A DNA stretch of 64,000 nt. It comes from Heliocidaris tuberculata (taxonomy: Eukaryota > Echinodermata > Echinoidea > Camarodonta > Echinometridae). Below the pieces are notes generated by a model. That model ran no database searches and was not told the origin of the DNA. It saw nothing but the letters and a program-made list of their open reading frames with translations. The position numbers and the translations under genes are program-made. Location of the stretch: assembly GCA_025618425.1 (NCBI GenBank), contig CM046850.1, positions 3,693,986-3,757,985 of the forward strand. Reading direction: 5' to 3'. Positions 44,508 through 56,621 of this stretch are shown one piece after another; position 1 is the stretch's first letter; every line of letters starts with the position of its first letter.

Positions 44508-45646
44508 AGGGGCGGATCTAGCTTTTTTTCCAAGGGGGGGGGGGTTTGAGGGGCTGAGCTGGGTATTGCGAGGGAGCGTAGCGACCGAGCCCGAGCGAGC
44601 GAAGTGAGCGAGGGGGGAGGGTGTGGGAGGGGGGATACCCCCCTCCCACAGTAGGGAGATTTTTCATTTTTAGGGTTGCCAGCTTGCGATTTTAAGCATA
44701 CTTGCATGCTCTATTTTTTCTCTTTTTTTGCCCAAATAATTGGGGGGGGACTACAGCCCCCTCCCCGCCCCCTCCCCCCCCCGGCCCTGGCTCCGCGGTC
44801 CCTGGGTTTGTCCCAACGGCGATGCAGAGCATCGTCCACAAGGCGCGAAACGGCGATGTCTGTGAGCCGCGTAGCGTTGCGCCGATTTTTTGTTTGTTTG
44901 TTTTTTTTTGCTATTTGAACCCCTGTAAGTGATGTTTTCCTGGCATCTACTAACGCAATGGAGACCATAAAAAGCAGTCCATAATAACGTCTTTTTAGAT
45001 CAAGTAACAGTTTAATACACAGTTATATCCAGAGTTATCGTGTGTTTGGTTATCAACTGAATAAGTTACCAGATGAGTTGAATAATATTATATCTTCTCA
45101 CAATATTTGCACTTGAAATTTTCCTCTCCAGTGTGTGTTATTTCTTTTTGGTCTAATTCTAACCACATGTTTAAAAGTCAAGATACTAAAGAAAAGTAAC
45201 TGGGAATATAAGAAAGATTCGTGATAAAAAGGTAGATTTATGACAGTGTAACATTATGTTGACTTGTACTTGTATAGTACCACAAATCTTAAATATAGGT
45301 AACCTCTATGATGTAAATGATTATACTGGCCATGCAAGTGAAGTAGAAATTAAAATTAAGTTCAACTAAATGTTGCTTATTCAGCCAATTGAAGGTCACG
45401 ATGTAACTTTCGTGATGTAACCGTAAACGTACGTTATCATACGTAAAAAATGTGTGTAGGATATACGTAACAACTATCCAAATTGGTAGAAAACTTAAAT
45501 TTACACCATATATATATATGAGGTTCTGGGTGAGCTTAGCAATCATTTTTAAGACCAAAATTGTATTCAAACAACGTTAATGTAACATACGTTACCAATT
45601 TGAAACATACATTATGGCCAAATCACATATCGTTAAAAATCGTTAA

Positions 45647-46580
45647 CAGACGCCTGACTAGATGCGATGTTCACAAATGTTTTAATGGTTTTAATTCTTT
45701 CTTGTTTATTTATTATAACCTTCCGTTACCAACTTTGAAACTAACTAGTCATCATGTGAAATATTGATGGTATTACGTAATAGTGTAACATACCGTTTGT
45801 TACACCTTTTTATCAAAATGAAGTACAATGGGGGGGGGGGGGGGGTTTAAAACCTGTTGCCCGAGGCTGAGCCTGAGACAGAGTGCTATATAGGAACATA
45901 TTGTGTGAGTCTGGACATAATGATGGCGTTTTCCTATGCACATTAAATGTTTACTTGGCAGCCCAAGGGGGGGGGGTTTAAACCCCCTAACCCCCCCCCC
46001 GTAGATCCGTCACTGTTTCCTATGCACATTAAATGTTTACTTGGCAGCCCAAGGGGGGGGGGGAGGTTTACCCCCTAACCCCCCCCCCCGTAGATCCGCC
46101 ACTGCAGACGCCTGACTAGATGCGATGTTCACAAATGTTTTAACGGTTTTAATTCTTTCTTGTTTATTTATATTATAACCTTCCGTTACCAACTTTGAAA
46201 CTAACTAGTCATCATGTGAAATATTGATGGTATTACGTAATAGTGTAACATACCGTTTGTTACACCTTTTTTATCAAAATGAAGCACAATGGGGGGGGGG
46301 GGGGGGTTAAAACCTATTGCCCGAGGCTGAGCCTGAGACAGAGTGCTATATAGGAACATATTGTGTGAGTCTGGACATATTATGATGGCGTTTTCCTATG
46401 CACATTAAATGTTTACTTGGCAGCCCAAGGGGGGGGGGGGGGAGTTTAAACCCCCTAAACCCCCCCCCCCCCGTAGATCCGTCACTGTTTCCTACGCACA
46501 TTAAATGTTTACTTGGCAGCCCAAGGGGGGGGGGTTAAACCCCCTAACCCCCCCCCCCCCGTAGATCCGCCACTGAACGC
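45647..46580. repeat. Tandem duplication, about 458-bp unit
   Basis: CAGACGCCTGACTAGATGCG starts at 45647 and 46105. Each unit holds two internal copies of CACATTAAATGTTTACTTGG followed by a poly-G/poly-C block ending GTAGATCCG(T/C)CACTG. Confidence 0.92.
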
Positions 46581-47279
46581 TCCCCTGATTTTTTTATTTT
46601 ATTATTTATCCATTGTAGCGTTATTAGCAACAGCACAATGAGTCATAGATATTTGCGAGGGAGCGAAGAGAGCGAGCAATTTTTTTTTTTTGCCTCATTG
46701 CGTTTCGATTCAAAGCATTTGGACAGCTTTATTCTTTATAATATGGCATAAACTATTGATTTGATTTATATTTTTTGAAGATATTTCTGATTTTATTTCA
46801 GAAATTGATATGAGAGAGGTGTTCAAATTCACTCTGTTTGGCTTTACAAGTGTTCCAATATTTGCTCTAGCTGCTTGCCTTTTTGGCGGGTTGGCTTCCA
46901 AAACTCCTACCGTCAAAACGGCAAGCAGCCCGAGCCTATTGTTGTGCGAACTCGCATTGCGATCGAGCGAGACAGTTTTGAAAATTTCACCTTAATTTAC
47001 GAGGTTTCAAAAGTAAATTGGATACTATTTCTTCTAAAATAAATGATCCATGATGATTGAAAGACTTTTTTTTTTTAAAGGTTAAAATTGCCCCCCCCCC
47101 ATTGAATACGCTAGTGATCTGCTCTCTAGTCAGGCCATGCATGGCCTGTTTTATCTATTTCTGATTATCATGAGTTGACTGAGTTTAGTATCATTAGTAT
47201 AATATTCTTTAATAGATCATCAGTTAAAGGAACGTGCAGGTCGGAAATGGGGAGGGGGGCGGTTGTATACACCATAGGT

Positions 47280-47394
47280 ATACACAGACTTTTACTGACA
47301 AATTTCCTCTCAGCCAATCAGATGCAAGGTTTTCAGTAGCTTATAACAGTTGTTGATAAAAATCACTGACAAAATGCTTGATGAAACGCTCCCC
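47280..47394. mobile_element. Partial GCGTTTCATCAAG-family MITE
   Basis: Shares TCTCAGCCAATCAGATGCAA and the right end CTTGATGAAACGCTCCCC with the 51604 copy. The left terminus is missing. Confidence 0.7.
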
Positions 47395-47500
47395 AGGCAT
47401 CCCCTACAGCATCCCCAGCATCCTCAGCCTTCTAGGGGGTGCTGCAGCACCAGCAGCACCCCCAGCACCCCCAGCACCCCCAGCAACCCCGGCTCCCAGG
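47395..47500. repeat. CAGCACCCC tandem nonamers
   Basis: CATCCCCAG, AGCACCCCC and CAGCACCCC units about 160 bp upstream of the BAP18 start codon. Confidence 0.85.
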
Positions 47501-47651
47501 GGCCTGCCCTAGCTATAGCTCCTCGGCCTCGACCTCATATTCATATTTTTGTGTGACGTACTATGAATATTCATGACTCTGTTAACCCGCGGCGCTCGAG
47601 GACGTCTTCAAACAACTTTTGTTTTGTAGCTAGCTGTTGCTTCCTTTTGAA

Positions 47652-47669
47652 ATGAGTTCGGCAGGAAAG
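47652..47669 (+). CDS. BAP18: BAP18 exon 1 (6 codons)
   Basis: ATG AGT TCG GCA GGA AAG / GTGAGA. Very short, but its frame joins exon 2 at VGEIFSAAG exactly as in vertebrates. Confidence 0.88.
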
Positions 47670-50600
47670 GTGAGATTTCTTCTCATTTAGAATGATTTGA
47701 AGAAATATGTTTTTTATTTTGGAATGCGTGAGAGCGAGAATAACACGAAGAAAGAGCGATAATTCGACATCCCAGACGGAAGATGAGAGGTGATTGTACA
47801 GTTTTGTGTGTGAGCAATTGATAAAAAGTGGGGTGGTGTATCCGGTCAAGCCATCATGATTCTGTACGTGTGGGACTGGGCCAATGAGATCTTGCTTCTG
47901 TTCTGTAGAGGAAGATAATTTAAACTGCAAATGTGGTTATGAGTGGTAATTTGTGTAGACTAGAAGTCATCCATGTCAGAAAGTAAGCCTCTAACTTTAG
48001 ATCTATTGAAAAATCAAAATTAATTTAACTGAAGAAGTAACCTGTAATATCGCAGGGGGTCCAACTCTTAACTCAGTTAAGCTATGCAGGTCCTAATTAA
48101 AAGCTATGCACCCCGCAAATACGTTCAAAGCAATGCGTTCGATGTGCCAAACTTTTGGTGTAGATCTAGATCCTAACTGAGCAATGAAAATATTATTTAC
48201 AATGGCCAAAAAGAATGAGTAATTTTCCTTTATTTTGGGTGATATTATTATTATTGGGAAAACATTCACATCATTCAGCACCAAAATCAAGATTTGCATT
48301 CATCTATTACGTGTGCGTAGCTTTAAGACCCTTTCATTGTGTTGAACAAAATTTGATACCGCATTGACATCGAAGCGAAAATTTATGTTATTGACATTCA
48401 TCCGTCATAATCTTTTCAGAGATTTAACTTCAAAATATGTAGAATCAAGATATATAAAACTTAAAAGAAATTTGCATCAACCACTGAATAAAATGACTTT
48501 TTAGCTGCTGGAAACAAAGTGCGTAGCTTTAGATCCCCCATCATACTTACTAAATGTTCTGGACACTCATAACAACTTATGGCCAAAATACTATGTATTT
48601 TCTATCACATGTACTAAATGTATGGGGGAAAATAAGATAAATATTTTAAATACTTCCTTTCAAATTCAGCTCTTAAAAATCTTACTCTTACCCTAAATGG
48701 CCGTTAGGAAGAACTTCTGATATTTCCAGTAAAATCCCAAGTCAAAATCATGTCCAAAAGCCGATTTTTTTCGCCATCACATGTTGTTTTCATTCTGCTG
48801 ATGTTTTACACTAAATTCGGCCAATGAAATTTTGTCCACAAAGAAACTCGGTATCGTGTGCACACTGCACATGTCGATCTCTACTATTGCGCACACAGAA
48901 AATCGGGACTTCTACGTGTGCGCGATAGGGACCGAATTTTTGCCGACCAAATATTTTGGGGGGAGATGTCAGTGCTCGCGGGCGATCAGAAAATGTACAC
49001 AATGACTTGTGATACCCCATTTCACCAGAACTGACAGTAAATTACGGATTTCATTTTTGGAATTATCTTTTCCAACATCGGTGAGTTGAATTTATTGTAT
49101 TTCATGGATATGTTGGTGTTGGTCTTTGTAAATTAAATGAAGATTTTGAGTGAATGTTGGTGACATTTGTGCAGTGGTGTTTGAAAGTGTTGAGGTGTAT
49201 GACCGTCAAAAAGTATGCACACAAAGTATAGTAATGTTGCTAATTTGCTATGAGTGGTTCTGGACGCAGGTAGTGATGCAATTCTAACGTTACTAGATCT
49301 GCTCAAGACAAGTCTGGATTGGACCATGTACTGTGTTGCACGCGTTTGTAATTCATTTAAATTATAGTTTTCTAATACTCTAAAGTTAATTGTTAAATCT
49401 AGCATTCAGGTTATGCTCTTATTTGTCAACTTTGTCTTCCTGAAGTATCAAACATTTCACATTCAAATCTTTCCCTTTCAATGCTGCAGCAAAGTCTGCA
49501 TCCATTTGTAAATTTCATTAAGATAAATTTCAGTCACTAGCTTTTTTTTCAAGGGATATATTTTGGAGAACATCTCAACTTAGTCTGACCTGTCAGATCT
49601 TGATGCTACCTCTGCAGAGTAAATGGTCAGACCGTCAATTGCAATTTGCTCTGAGCTCATTTATTAGCTCAGAGTTCATAAAACTATGAACTGGAATTTG
49701 GAAACATCTGGAAAAAAGATAGGCAAATATGTTGTAGTCTGCTACCAAAAATAGGCAAATTTGTTGTAGTGTGCTACCAAAAATGGGCAAATTTGTTGTA
49801 GTGTGCTACTAAAAATAGGCAAATTTGTTGTAGGCTATAATAAAAACAATGGGCAAATTTGTTGTAGATCTAGGCTACTATAAAAAAAAAAAAGGGGGCA
49901 AATTTGTAGTACTCTACTCGTTTCTATTTGCATACTAAGTACTACTACTGCACAGCTCAGATGGAATATACATGTACTTATTTAGATAGTTTCATCTTTT
50001 CCTCTTTAAATATTTCTCAATTGTGAAAATGATGGCAAAATCTTGCCAAAATCATGCCATTCTTGCCCACATTTGTAGCTGGATCGGTCATTTGAATATG
50101 TCGGTACATAACAAGAATAATGAGATCGGAAATAAACTAAACCTGTAAATTGTTCCACCCGTGAATAGGCAACTTCATGATATGATCTAAAAAGTGCATT
50201 ATGTTGTCATTGCAGGTAGGAGAGATTTTCTCCGCTGCTGGTGCAGCATTCAGTCAGCTCGGTGAACTGACCATGCAACTCTACCCTTCTAATGATCAAA
50301 CACCTGTCAGGTAAGCAAGAATCAGTTTTCATATGATGGGGAGCCCTATGTCTGCGCACCTAAGATTTGACCTGAAAATGAATAAGAATTTCTTTATTAT
50401 TCCTCTAATGCTTAATTTTACATTACTGATATTCTAAAGAGTTTGCAAAAAATCTTGTCAAAATTCGAGCTAGAACAATGCTATTTTTACAAGAAACGGC
50501 GGCCGTGTCATTCAACATTGAAAAAAACAATGGTGCCCATGTCTGCGCACTCATTCACTTTACACAGTTCAGGAGTTTTGACGTGAAAGACAACATTTTT

Positions 50601-53600
50601 AGGCTTGTGAAAAAAATTGTATGAAATAAGACATTTTTCAATATTTTTGCTCATTTTTTTGCATGAATACCTATTGCATTGATAAAGATGAAAAGTTTGT
50701 GTTTGTTGCGCATTTTGTTTTATCAGAATCGTGCAGTTACGCATGTGCGCAGACAAGGGCACTCCGCAGACTTGGGCACTCTAGCCATACTTCATCCTTT
50801 CAGAACAGGAATTTTTCGGTGGATAAGTGATCAGCTTTCCTTCTTCAAATTGGCTACAAATGTAGTTTTCTTTTTATAGCTATATTCTTTACTTTCTTTT
50901 TTTGAAAAAAAAAAGTCAGATGAATATCAGTGCTGGACAAAGAAGGAAAAAGTATTATTCTACGGTTTACCATAAATCATGAGGAAATTTATATAGAAAA
51001 GGCAATTTTGTTCCTTGGCATGCTAATACATGTATCATCACTGGCCTATGGACGTCTGTTGTCCTTCCTTAAAAGATTTATTTATAGCTATCCAAGAGTC
51101 TTTTATTATGTGACCTTATAGACAGCTGACATATGCATAAATGGGTTCAAAGACACACGTGATTCTTCTGTACATGGCAATAACATTGCGTTTTAAAAGC
51201 CTCCTCTTTTTTTTTTATTGAAGTGACTCTTGCTTCATATTGTTATGGGTTGATCTTTCATTTCACAGTGGCAAGTGGACAGACGAAGAGGTAGACATGC
51301 TGAAGAATGCCATCAAACAGTTTGGAGATGATCTACACAAGATTAGTGAAATTATCAAGTCAAGAACAGTGTAAGTTATATGGTACTGAATACATTTTCA
51401 ATGTGCTGTAAACAATGCCCACTACACACTGTTGGGACATGATTTTTAAAGAAATTGCAACCCCATGAGAAGATAGATGTGGGTAGCGTTTCATCAAGTG
51501 TTTTGTCAGTGATTTTTACCGACAAATTTGCTCTCAGCCAATCAGATGCAAGGATTTCAGTAGCTTATAACCTCTGACAAGACACTTGATGAAACGCTCT
51601 CCTGGGGAGCGTTTCATTAAGTGTTTTGTCAGTGATTTTTGCCGACAAATTTGCTCTCAGCCAATCGGATGCAAGGATTTCAGTAGCTTATAACAGTTGT
51701 CGGTTAAAATCACTTACAAAACGCTTGATGAAACGCTCCCCTGATCTTCTTGACTGAAGTTCCTAAAAGTCATATCAATTGTTGAATAAAAATTATGGGG
51801 TAGTTTGGCATTCCAGTTGGAGGAAAGGGCTGATATGGAGGAGGCGAGATGGCTCAGTGGTAGAGCAGTGGTCTTGAAACTGGGAGTACCCGGGTTCAAA
51901 ACCAAGAGGATGCGCTAGTACCCTATGGTAAGGCATTAATCCTCATTACCAAGTCCTTCGGAGAGGACCTAAAGCCATCGGTCCCCTTGTTAATACACAT
52001 GCTTTCTTAGCAGTCGGGTAAAATAAACCATCAGCCTTTTATGTTGCAAGTCATAGTAATGTGAGATAAATTGCAAGACTACTGTATCCCCGATTTGAAG
52101 CTAAATTTGTCTGTCTTTGACTTGACGGGCTGCAATACTGGTGCACTTTTAGTTTTAGTATTTATTTTATTGTCTGACTATTAGGAACTTCAATCACATA
52201 TATTCTACATGTTTAGATTTTTTTTTATATATAATGATATTTTAATTTCTTCCAAAGTTGAATGGCAGTTGGATTATTGGTGATGTTTGATGCCAGAACA
52301 ACATCTTTTGACATATCTTGTATTATGATATGCGTAAGAATGAAGTCAATTTAAAAAAAAAAAAATTAGACAAGGGCAAGGAAAATATCCTGCTGATATG
52401 AGCAAATGCAAACCACATTTTTGAAAAATGTCAAAGCAGTCAAAGTATAGATGGAATGTTTTGAGGGACAGAAATGTATTTTGAGGAATTATTCTTGGAT
52501 TTTTTTCCGATAAACATCTCATACTAATTCATAACCCTTAAAATTTGTAATTTCTGGCTGTGTTTGTGATTTTGTTGTTTCTCTCCGATCTTTATATTTT
52601 AGACAAGGGCAAGGAAAATATTCCAACTGATATAAGCAAACACAAACCAAATTTTTTAGAAAGGTCACATCCGTCAAAATATAGATGGGATGTTTTGAGG
52701 GACAGAACTGTGTTTTAAGGAAATGTTCTTAGATTTTTTCCAGTAAACATCTCTTACTAATTCATAACCCTTAAAATTCTTAATTTCTGGCAAAGCATTA
52801 ATTTTCTTTGTGATTTCTCTCCTATCTTTTTATTTTAAACAAGGGCAAAGAAAATATTCCAACTGATATAAGCAAACACAAACCATATTTTTGAGAAAGG
52901 TCACAGCAGTCAAAGTATAGATGGGATGTTTTGAGGGACAGAACTGTGTTTTAAGGAAATATTCTTGGATTTTTTTTTTCCCAACAAACACCTCTTGCCA
53001 ATTCATAACCCACTCCAAATTCTCAATTTCTCGCAGAACAATAATTTTTCTTTGTGATTTTATTGTTTCTCTCCGATCTGTCTTCCAGATCTCAGATCAG
53101 GGCAGCTATCAAGAGGAAGTCTCTCGATGTCAACAAGAAGGATAAAGGGGAGAGTGGGCACAGTGAGCCCTCTACTGGTCTCACCCTGACCAGTCAATCT
53201 CCGGCACGCGCCTCGTCGGGTGAACCTCCTGCCAAAAGAACCAAACACGGTAAAAACTCATTTTAACTCTTAACCCGTGGGATGGTATTCTGAAAAGTGT
53301 TTCATTTCCATTTTAATGAAAACAAGTTTGTCATGCCAAATCCAAACCTATGGTGCATCCTTGGTTAACCCTTTCAGGACAGGAATTATTTAAGGGCAAA
53401 ATTGATCACATTTTGTTCTTCAAATTGGCAACAATAGTATTTTTCTCGTAGTGCTACATGGTTATAATAAAATGTAATGCCTTTGAAAACCACATACATT
53501 CTTAAAACCATTATCGAAAAGTTGAAAAAGTTGCCAATTTTGACAAATAACAATGATTTTGAACCTCTCAATGTGTTGCCAATTTAAGGATTTTAAAGCT

Positions 53601-55729
53601 TATTCTTGTTTTTAAAATTCCTGGCATCAAACGCAATTTGGTCATGCAACAAAAGTGGACATAGGATGTGCAGAAATTTTTGCTCTTTCTACTCATGCAT
53701 CTGGTATATTTTTTAGAGCTCTGAATCAAATGTTATTGAGCCAAACCACAAATTGTGGTCAATTGTCTTGAAAGGGTTAATGGCTCCACATAGGTGGCTG
53801 CGTACGCAGAAGACATTGGTGCAAAGACCATTGAAAAATTGCAGTCTAAACTTTGTTGACAATTAAAATCATTTCACTAAAAGCAAGATAAAGTAATTTT
53901 CAAAATACCAGCTTGGTTTTTAACTACTGCCAATGTTTGAAATGATTGTATTACATATGATTCGGTGACAATTGTTCTGCAGTCAATTTCCCTGGACCCA
54001 CTTATATATGTGCAAGCTTATCTGAAGATAACCTTGTACTCCACAATAGTTTTAACAGATGAATAGGTTTCAATAGGTTTTGTGTGTATTAGCAGGGTTA
54101 TGGTCCATTCTAGATTGTTCATACATGAGAGGAAAATCATTCTTTAAAATTTCACTTTCAACTCTGAAACCTCAAATTTGTAGCATATTAAGAGTTGAAG
54201 AGTCCCTGAATCAGGTAATCTAGCAAATTTAAGAAAATTAAATCTTGCTTAGAGCAATTTTGTTGTCTGTTTTTTTTACTACTGCAACAGTAAATGTTTG
54301 ACACAGTCCCACTTAGGCAAGGGCCTATGAGTGCCCTGGACCCAACGCTCCCTAAATCTAATGAATATGATATCTGCCTTTTCTTATGAGACTTTATATG
54401 AAACAACATTCTGAAAAGTTTGGTGTTGGCAAACTATAATTTAGTGATCTTAGAAATATTGTATTATAGTTTTAAAAATATGATGTATTTATCTGAAAAA
54501 GTTTTTTTTTAGAGGTATACAGCTATCTTAAAATATAACAGATTTGTTTCTGAATTCCTGATTAACATAACTGGAGATGTATGAATCATGTGTATCTTTC
54601 AGAATCCTTAGAGCCTGGTAACGATTCTCTGGTTGACATTGAAGGTTTAGAAGAGAGCTCAGTCTCACCTGCCAAGAGGCTTGACTATGACGGCATACAA
54701 CCTGCTCTAGGAGGTAAATCTTTCAATTTTATCTCATTCTTTTCCCCCTTCGGTAATATCCAACCTTTTAAAGATAAAGGTGAGTTCTGGTCATGGTCAA
54801 ATGTGTATATGGGACTACACACAATTGTTCGGCCTGAACATTTCAGCCGTTTCTTGTCATATTTTGAATGTGAGTGCATTTGAAGAGCAGTCCTTTTCAG
54901 GGGACATTTCTACTATTGATAATCTTCCAAACTAACATAAAAAGAATGAGAAAGCTCACAAATTATTTTTTACCATTCCCAGAACTCAAGATTCCCTTTA
55001 AGACAGACTTTATCAATGTTTTGTATGTGCATGCATGTAATCAAAATTGGACACGTATATTCATAGGACTTTCCGGGGGGAGGGGGAGGGGGAAGCTTTT
55101 AAATTTCGTGAGTCATAGGCCGCCTTGATTTCGGGAAAAGTTCAGTTTTCTGTGTTCACTTTGCATGCCCAAACTGTAAGTGAAACTGTCAGGAGAAATC
55201 AAATCAGTAGGGTTTATGTTTACTGCTGTTTCTGATATACTGTAAACGCTGTTATTTTCGCACAATTAAATTTTCGCGCTGAGCGACCCCAAAACATATT
55301 CGAGGGTACTTAAATTTGCGCTGCACGATTACACGCTTGTATGTACACCCACTCCATTTCTTAATTTACACACACGCAGCCCATTCAAATACATACGGCA
55401 TGCGCAACTACACTCACGCACTCAAAAATGAATTGGACACACAACACACACACATATTAATGTGCTGAAGCGCGCAATTCGACCCACATTGGAAATAAGG
55501 CTAATATTTTTGCGAGTTCTAGAAATCACAGCCGCCGAAAATGGCACGAAATCCGTGAAAATTAATGTACCGCAAATATTACTGCATTTACACTACACTT
55601 ATTTTTCATCGCTTGATGACAAAGTGTATTTTTGATATCTTTAATGTTTGATTTCTTCTCACAGTAGACATCAAAGTTGAATGCGAGGCCACCTCATCAG
55701 GAACAGAAGCAGACATTTTACAACGATGA
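47652..55729 (+). CDS. BAP18: BAP18 (C17orf49 homologue), chromatin-complex subunit, 6 exons, 183 aa
   Basis: A nuclear protein. Vertebrate BAP18 associates with BPTF/NURF and MLL1-WDR5 complexes and binds H3K4me3-marked promoters. Exons: 47652-47669, 50216-50310, 51269-51370, 53089-53249, 54603-54713, 55665-55729; 552 nt, GT-AG, phases match. Landmarks: MSSAGKVGEIFSAAGAAFSQ and LGELTMQLYPS (human MTSASTKVGEIFSAAGAAF...), a SANT-like segment GKWTDEEVDMLKNAIKQFGD through IKSRTVSQIRAAIKRK (aa 39-82), a Ser/Pro-rich linker ending EPPAKRTKH, and DSLVDIEGL...SPAKRLDYD near the C-terminus, matching the human VVDIEGLGETPPAKKLNFD. Slightly longer than human (172 aa) because of an added acidic tail. 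No other gene fits. Confidence 0.97.
49735..49905. repeat. Five tandem units of about 30-36 bp
   Basis: GGCAAATTTGTTGTAGTGTG repeats with gradual divergence, BAP18 intron 1. Confidence 0.9.
50216..50310 (+). CDS. BAP18: BAP18 exon 2
   Basis: Acceptor TCATTGCAG, donor AG/GTAAGC. VGEIFSAAGAAFSQLGELTM is the most conserved block of the family. Ends phase 2. Confidence 0.97.
50795..50875. mobile_element. Fragment of the TTAA MITE family
   Basis: CCTTTCAGAACAGGAATTTT ... CTTCAAATTGGCTACAA aligns with the first 80 bp of the 40966 copy. Confidence 0.7.
51269..51370 (+). CDS. BAP18: BAP18 exon 3 (SANT-like domain)
   Basis: Acceptor CATTTCACAG, donor GT/GTAAGT. GKWTDEEVDMLKNAIKQFGD, three-helix Myb/SANT pattern. 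Ends phase 2. Confidence 0.97.
51485..51598. mobile_element. Palindromic MITE, GCGTTTCATCAAG family, copy a
   Basis: AGCGTTTCATCAAGTG and CACTTGATGAAACGCT as inverted ends; GCTCTCAGCCAATCAGATGC core. BAP18 intron 3. Confidence 0.85.
51604..51741. mobile_element. Palindromic MITE, GCGTTTCATCAAG family, copy b
   Basis: GGGGAGCGTTTCATTAAG / CTTGATGAAACGCTCCCC ends; same core as copy a, five bases away from it. Confidence 0.87.
51841..52075 (+). mobile_element. tRNA-derived SINE, BAP18 intron 3
   Basis: A box TGGCTCAGTGGTAGAGC (51850-51866) and B-box-like GGGTTCAAAACC (51892-51903) with tRNA-like spacing, followed by an unrelated body. A different head from the elements at 11524 and 41601. Confidence 0.8.
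52368..53085. repeat. Three tandem units of about 235-250 bp ending at the BAP18 exon 4 acceptor
   Basis: Units start at about 52368, 52601 and 52837 with (AG)ACAAGGGCAAGGAAAATAT and end in TTTGTGATTT...TTTCTCTCCGATCT. The last unit's pyrimidine tract is the real acceptor tract of exon 4. Confidence 0.9.
53089..53249 (+). CDS. BAP18: BAP18 exon 4 (SANT end, Ser/Pro linker)
   Basis: Acceptor CTGTCTTCCAG, donor G/GTAAAA. SQIRAAIKRK, then a polar linker and KRTKH. The upstream intron end is triplicated (52368-53085). Confidence 0.96.
53365..53780. mobile_element. TTAA-flanked MITE, copy 2 (BAP18 intron 4)
   Basis: TTAA-CCCTTTCAGGACAGGAA ... TTGTCTTGAAAGGG-TTAA, 416 bp, same family and orientation as 40966. 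Confidence 0.9.
54603..54713 (+). CDS. BAP18: BAP18 exon 5 (VDIEGL motif)
   Basis: Acceptor TATCTTTCAG, donor G/GTAAAT. SLVDIEGLEESSVSPAKRLD. Ends phase 1. Confidence 0.96.
55665..55729 (+). CDS. BAP18: BAP18 exon 6 (acidic C-terminus, stop)
   Basis: Acceptor CTTCTCACAG, then VDIKVECEATSSGTEADILQ and TGA. The sequence of this tail is not conserved with human, but phase and open frame agree. Confidence 0.85.
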
Positions 55730-56104
55730 GGGACCCAGCCTCCCGTCTCCATGGCAATGAACGCACCACACCCACATTCATCTAAAGAGAGGTTATAAAT
55801 ACATCAGTACAGAGCATGATATGAACATTCGCTTTGTGTGCATCGTGATGGACAAGTGATTTGTTACTTATGAAGTCATCATGTGCCCAGCAGAAGGATG
55901 CAAAACAAATTTGTGTCAAAGTTCTATATTGTCATGTTTTAATTGCTCAGCAGATGATATCACTACTGAAGGCATACTCTCGGTATTTTCCATGTGTATA
56001 ATCCGCTCATTGGACTCAGTGGAATTACCATCTTATGTGGGTACAAACCTCGCATGCTGCGAAACTCAGTAATAATAATGGTAATAGAACAATTCTTTTA
56101 CCGA

Positions 56105-56621
56105 GTGTCCCAAAAAAGGCGGAACTGCGGATTTTCAGTACTTTGCTTTCAAAATGTATATAATTTGTTTACATCATTGGGTAAGGCATCTTCTACGGAA
56201 GAGAATCATAACAAGATCATTGAGTTTGGTTAAGTAATTTTACTTCTCTGCTCGTTTCTTAAAACACAGTCATTTTCAAATTTCGCTTGATTTTTGCGAC
56301 CGATGAGTGTAAGATCGTGTCGGGAATGGATTTTAGTCAGCTGTAGCTCGGGAAAAGTGGAAACGATACTAATTATTGTACATGCCATGTAAAAGGCCAT
56401 TCCTGACACAATTCTACTCTTATCGGTCGCAAAAAATGTGCGAAATTTGAAAATGACCGTATTTTAAGAAACGTGCATAGAATCAAAATTGTTTTACCAA
56501 ATTCAATGATCTTGATATCATTCTCTTCGTCGAAAGATGCTTTACCCAATGATGTAAAAAATATATATACTTTTCGAAGGCAAAGTAGTGAAAATCCACC
56601 GTTCCGCTTTTTGGGGGACAC
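56105..56621. mobile_element. Foldback MITE, GTGTCCCAAAAA termini
   Basis: GTGTCCCAAAAAAGGCGGAAC-type left end and GTTCCGCTTTTTGGGGGACAC-type right end. Arms of about 230 bp pair through ATCATTGGGTAA, GATCATTGA and GCGACCGAT segments. Termini recall mariner/Tc1-type MITEs. Confidence 0.75.

Larger units (their letters stand above)
43440..47651. other. MPDU1-BAP18 head-to-head intergenic/promoter interval
   Basis: GC-rich and CpG-containing just upstream of MPDU1 (43500-43640), then duplicated and poly-G/poly-C blocks, foldback elements and AT-rich filler. GC content rises again before the BAP18 start (47540-47610). Contains no coding exon that I can support. Confidence 0.6.

Noticed and set aside
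46710..46995. Opposing 60-68-codon frames near 46.8 kb
   Set aside because: No family resemblance or splice context; both strands open over the same bases.
49735..49905. CRISPR-like repeat/spacer pattern
   Set aside because: Eukaryotic intron; the units are contiguous diverging tandem repeats without unique spacers.
51841..51915. Possible tRNA gene (good A and B boxes)
   Set aside because: Acceptor stem does not close and a SINE body follows; treated as SINE head.
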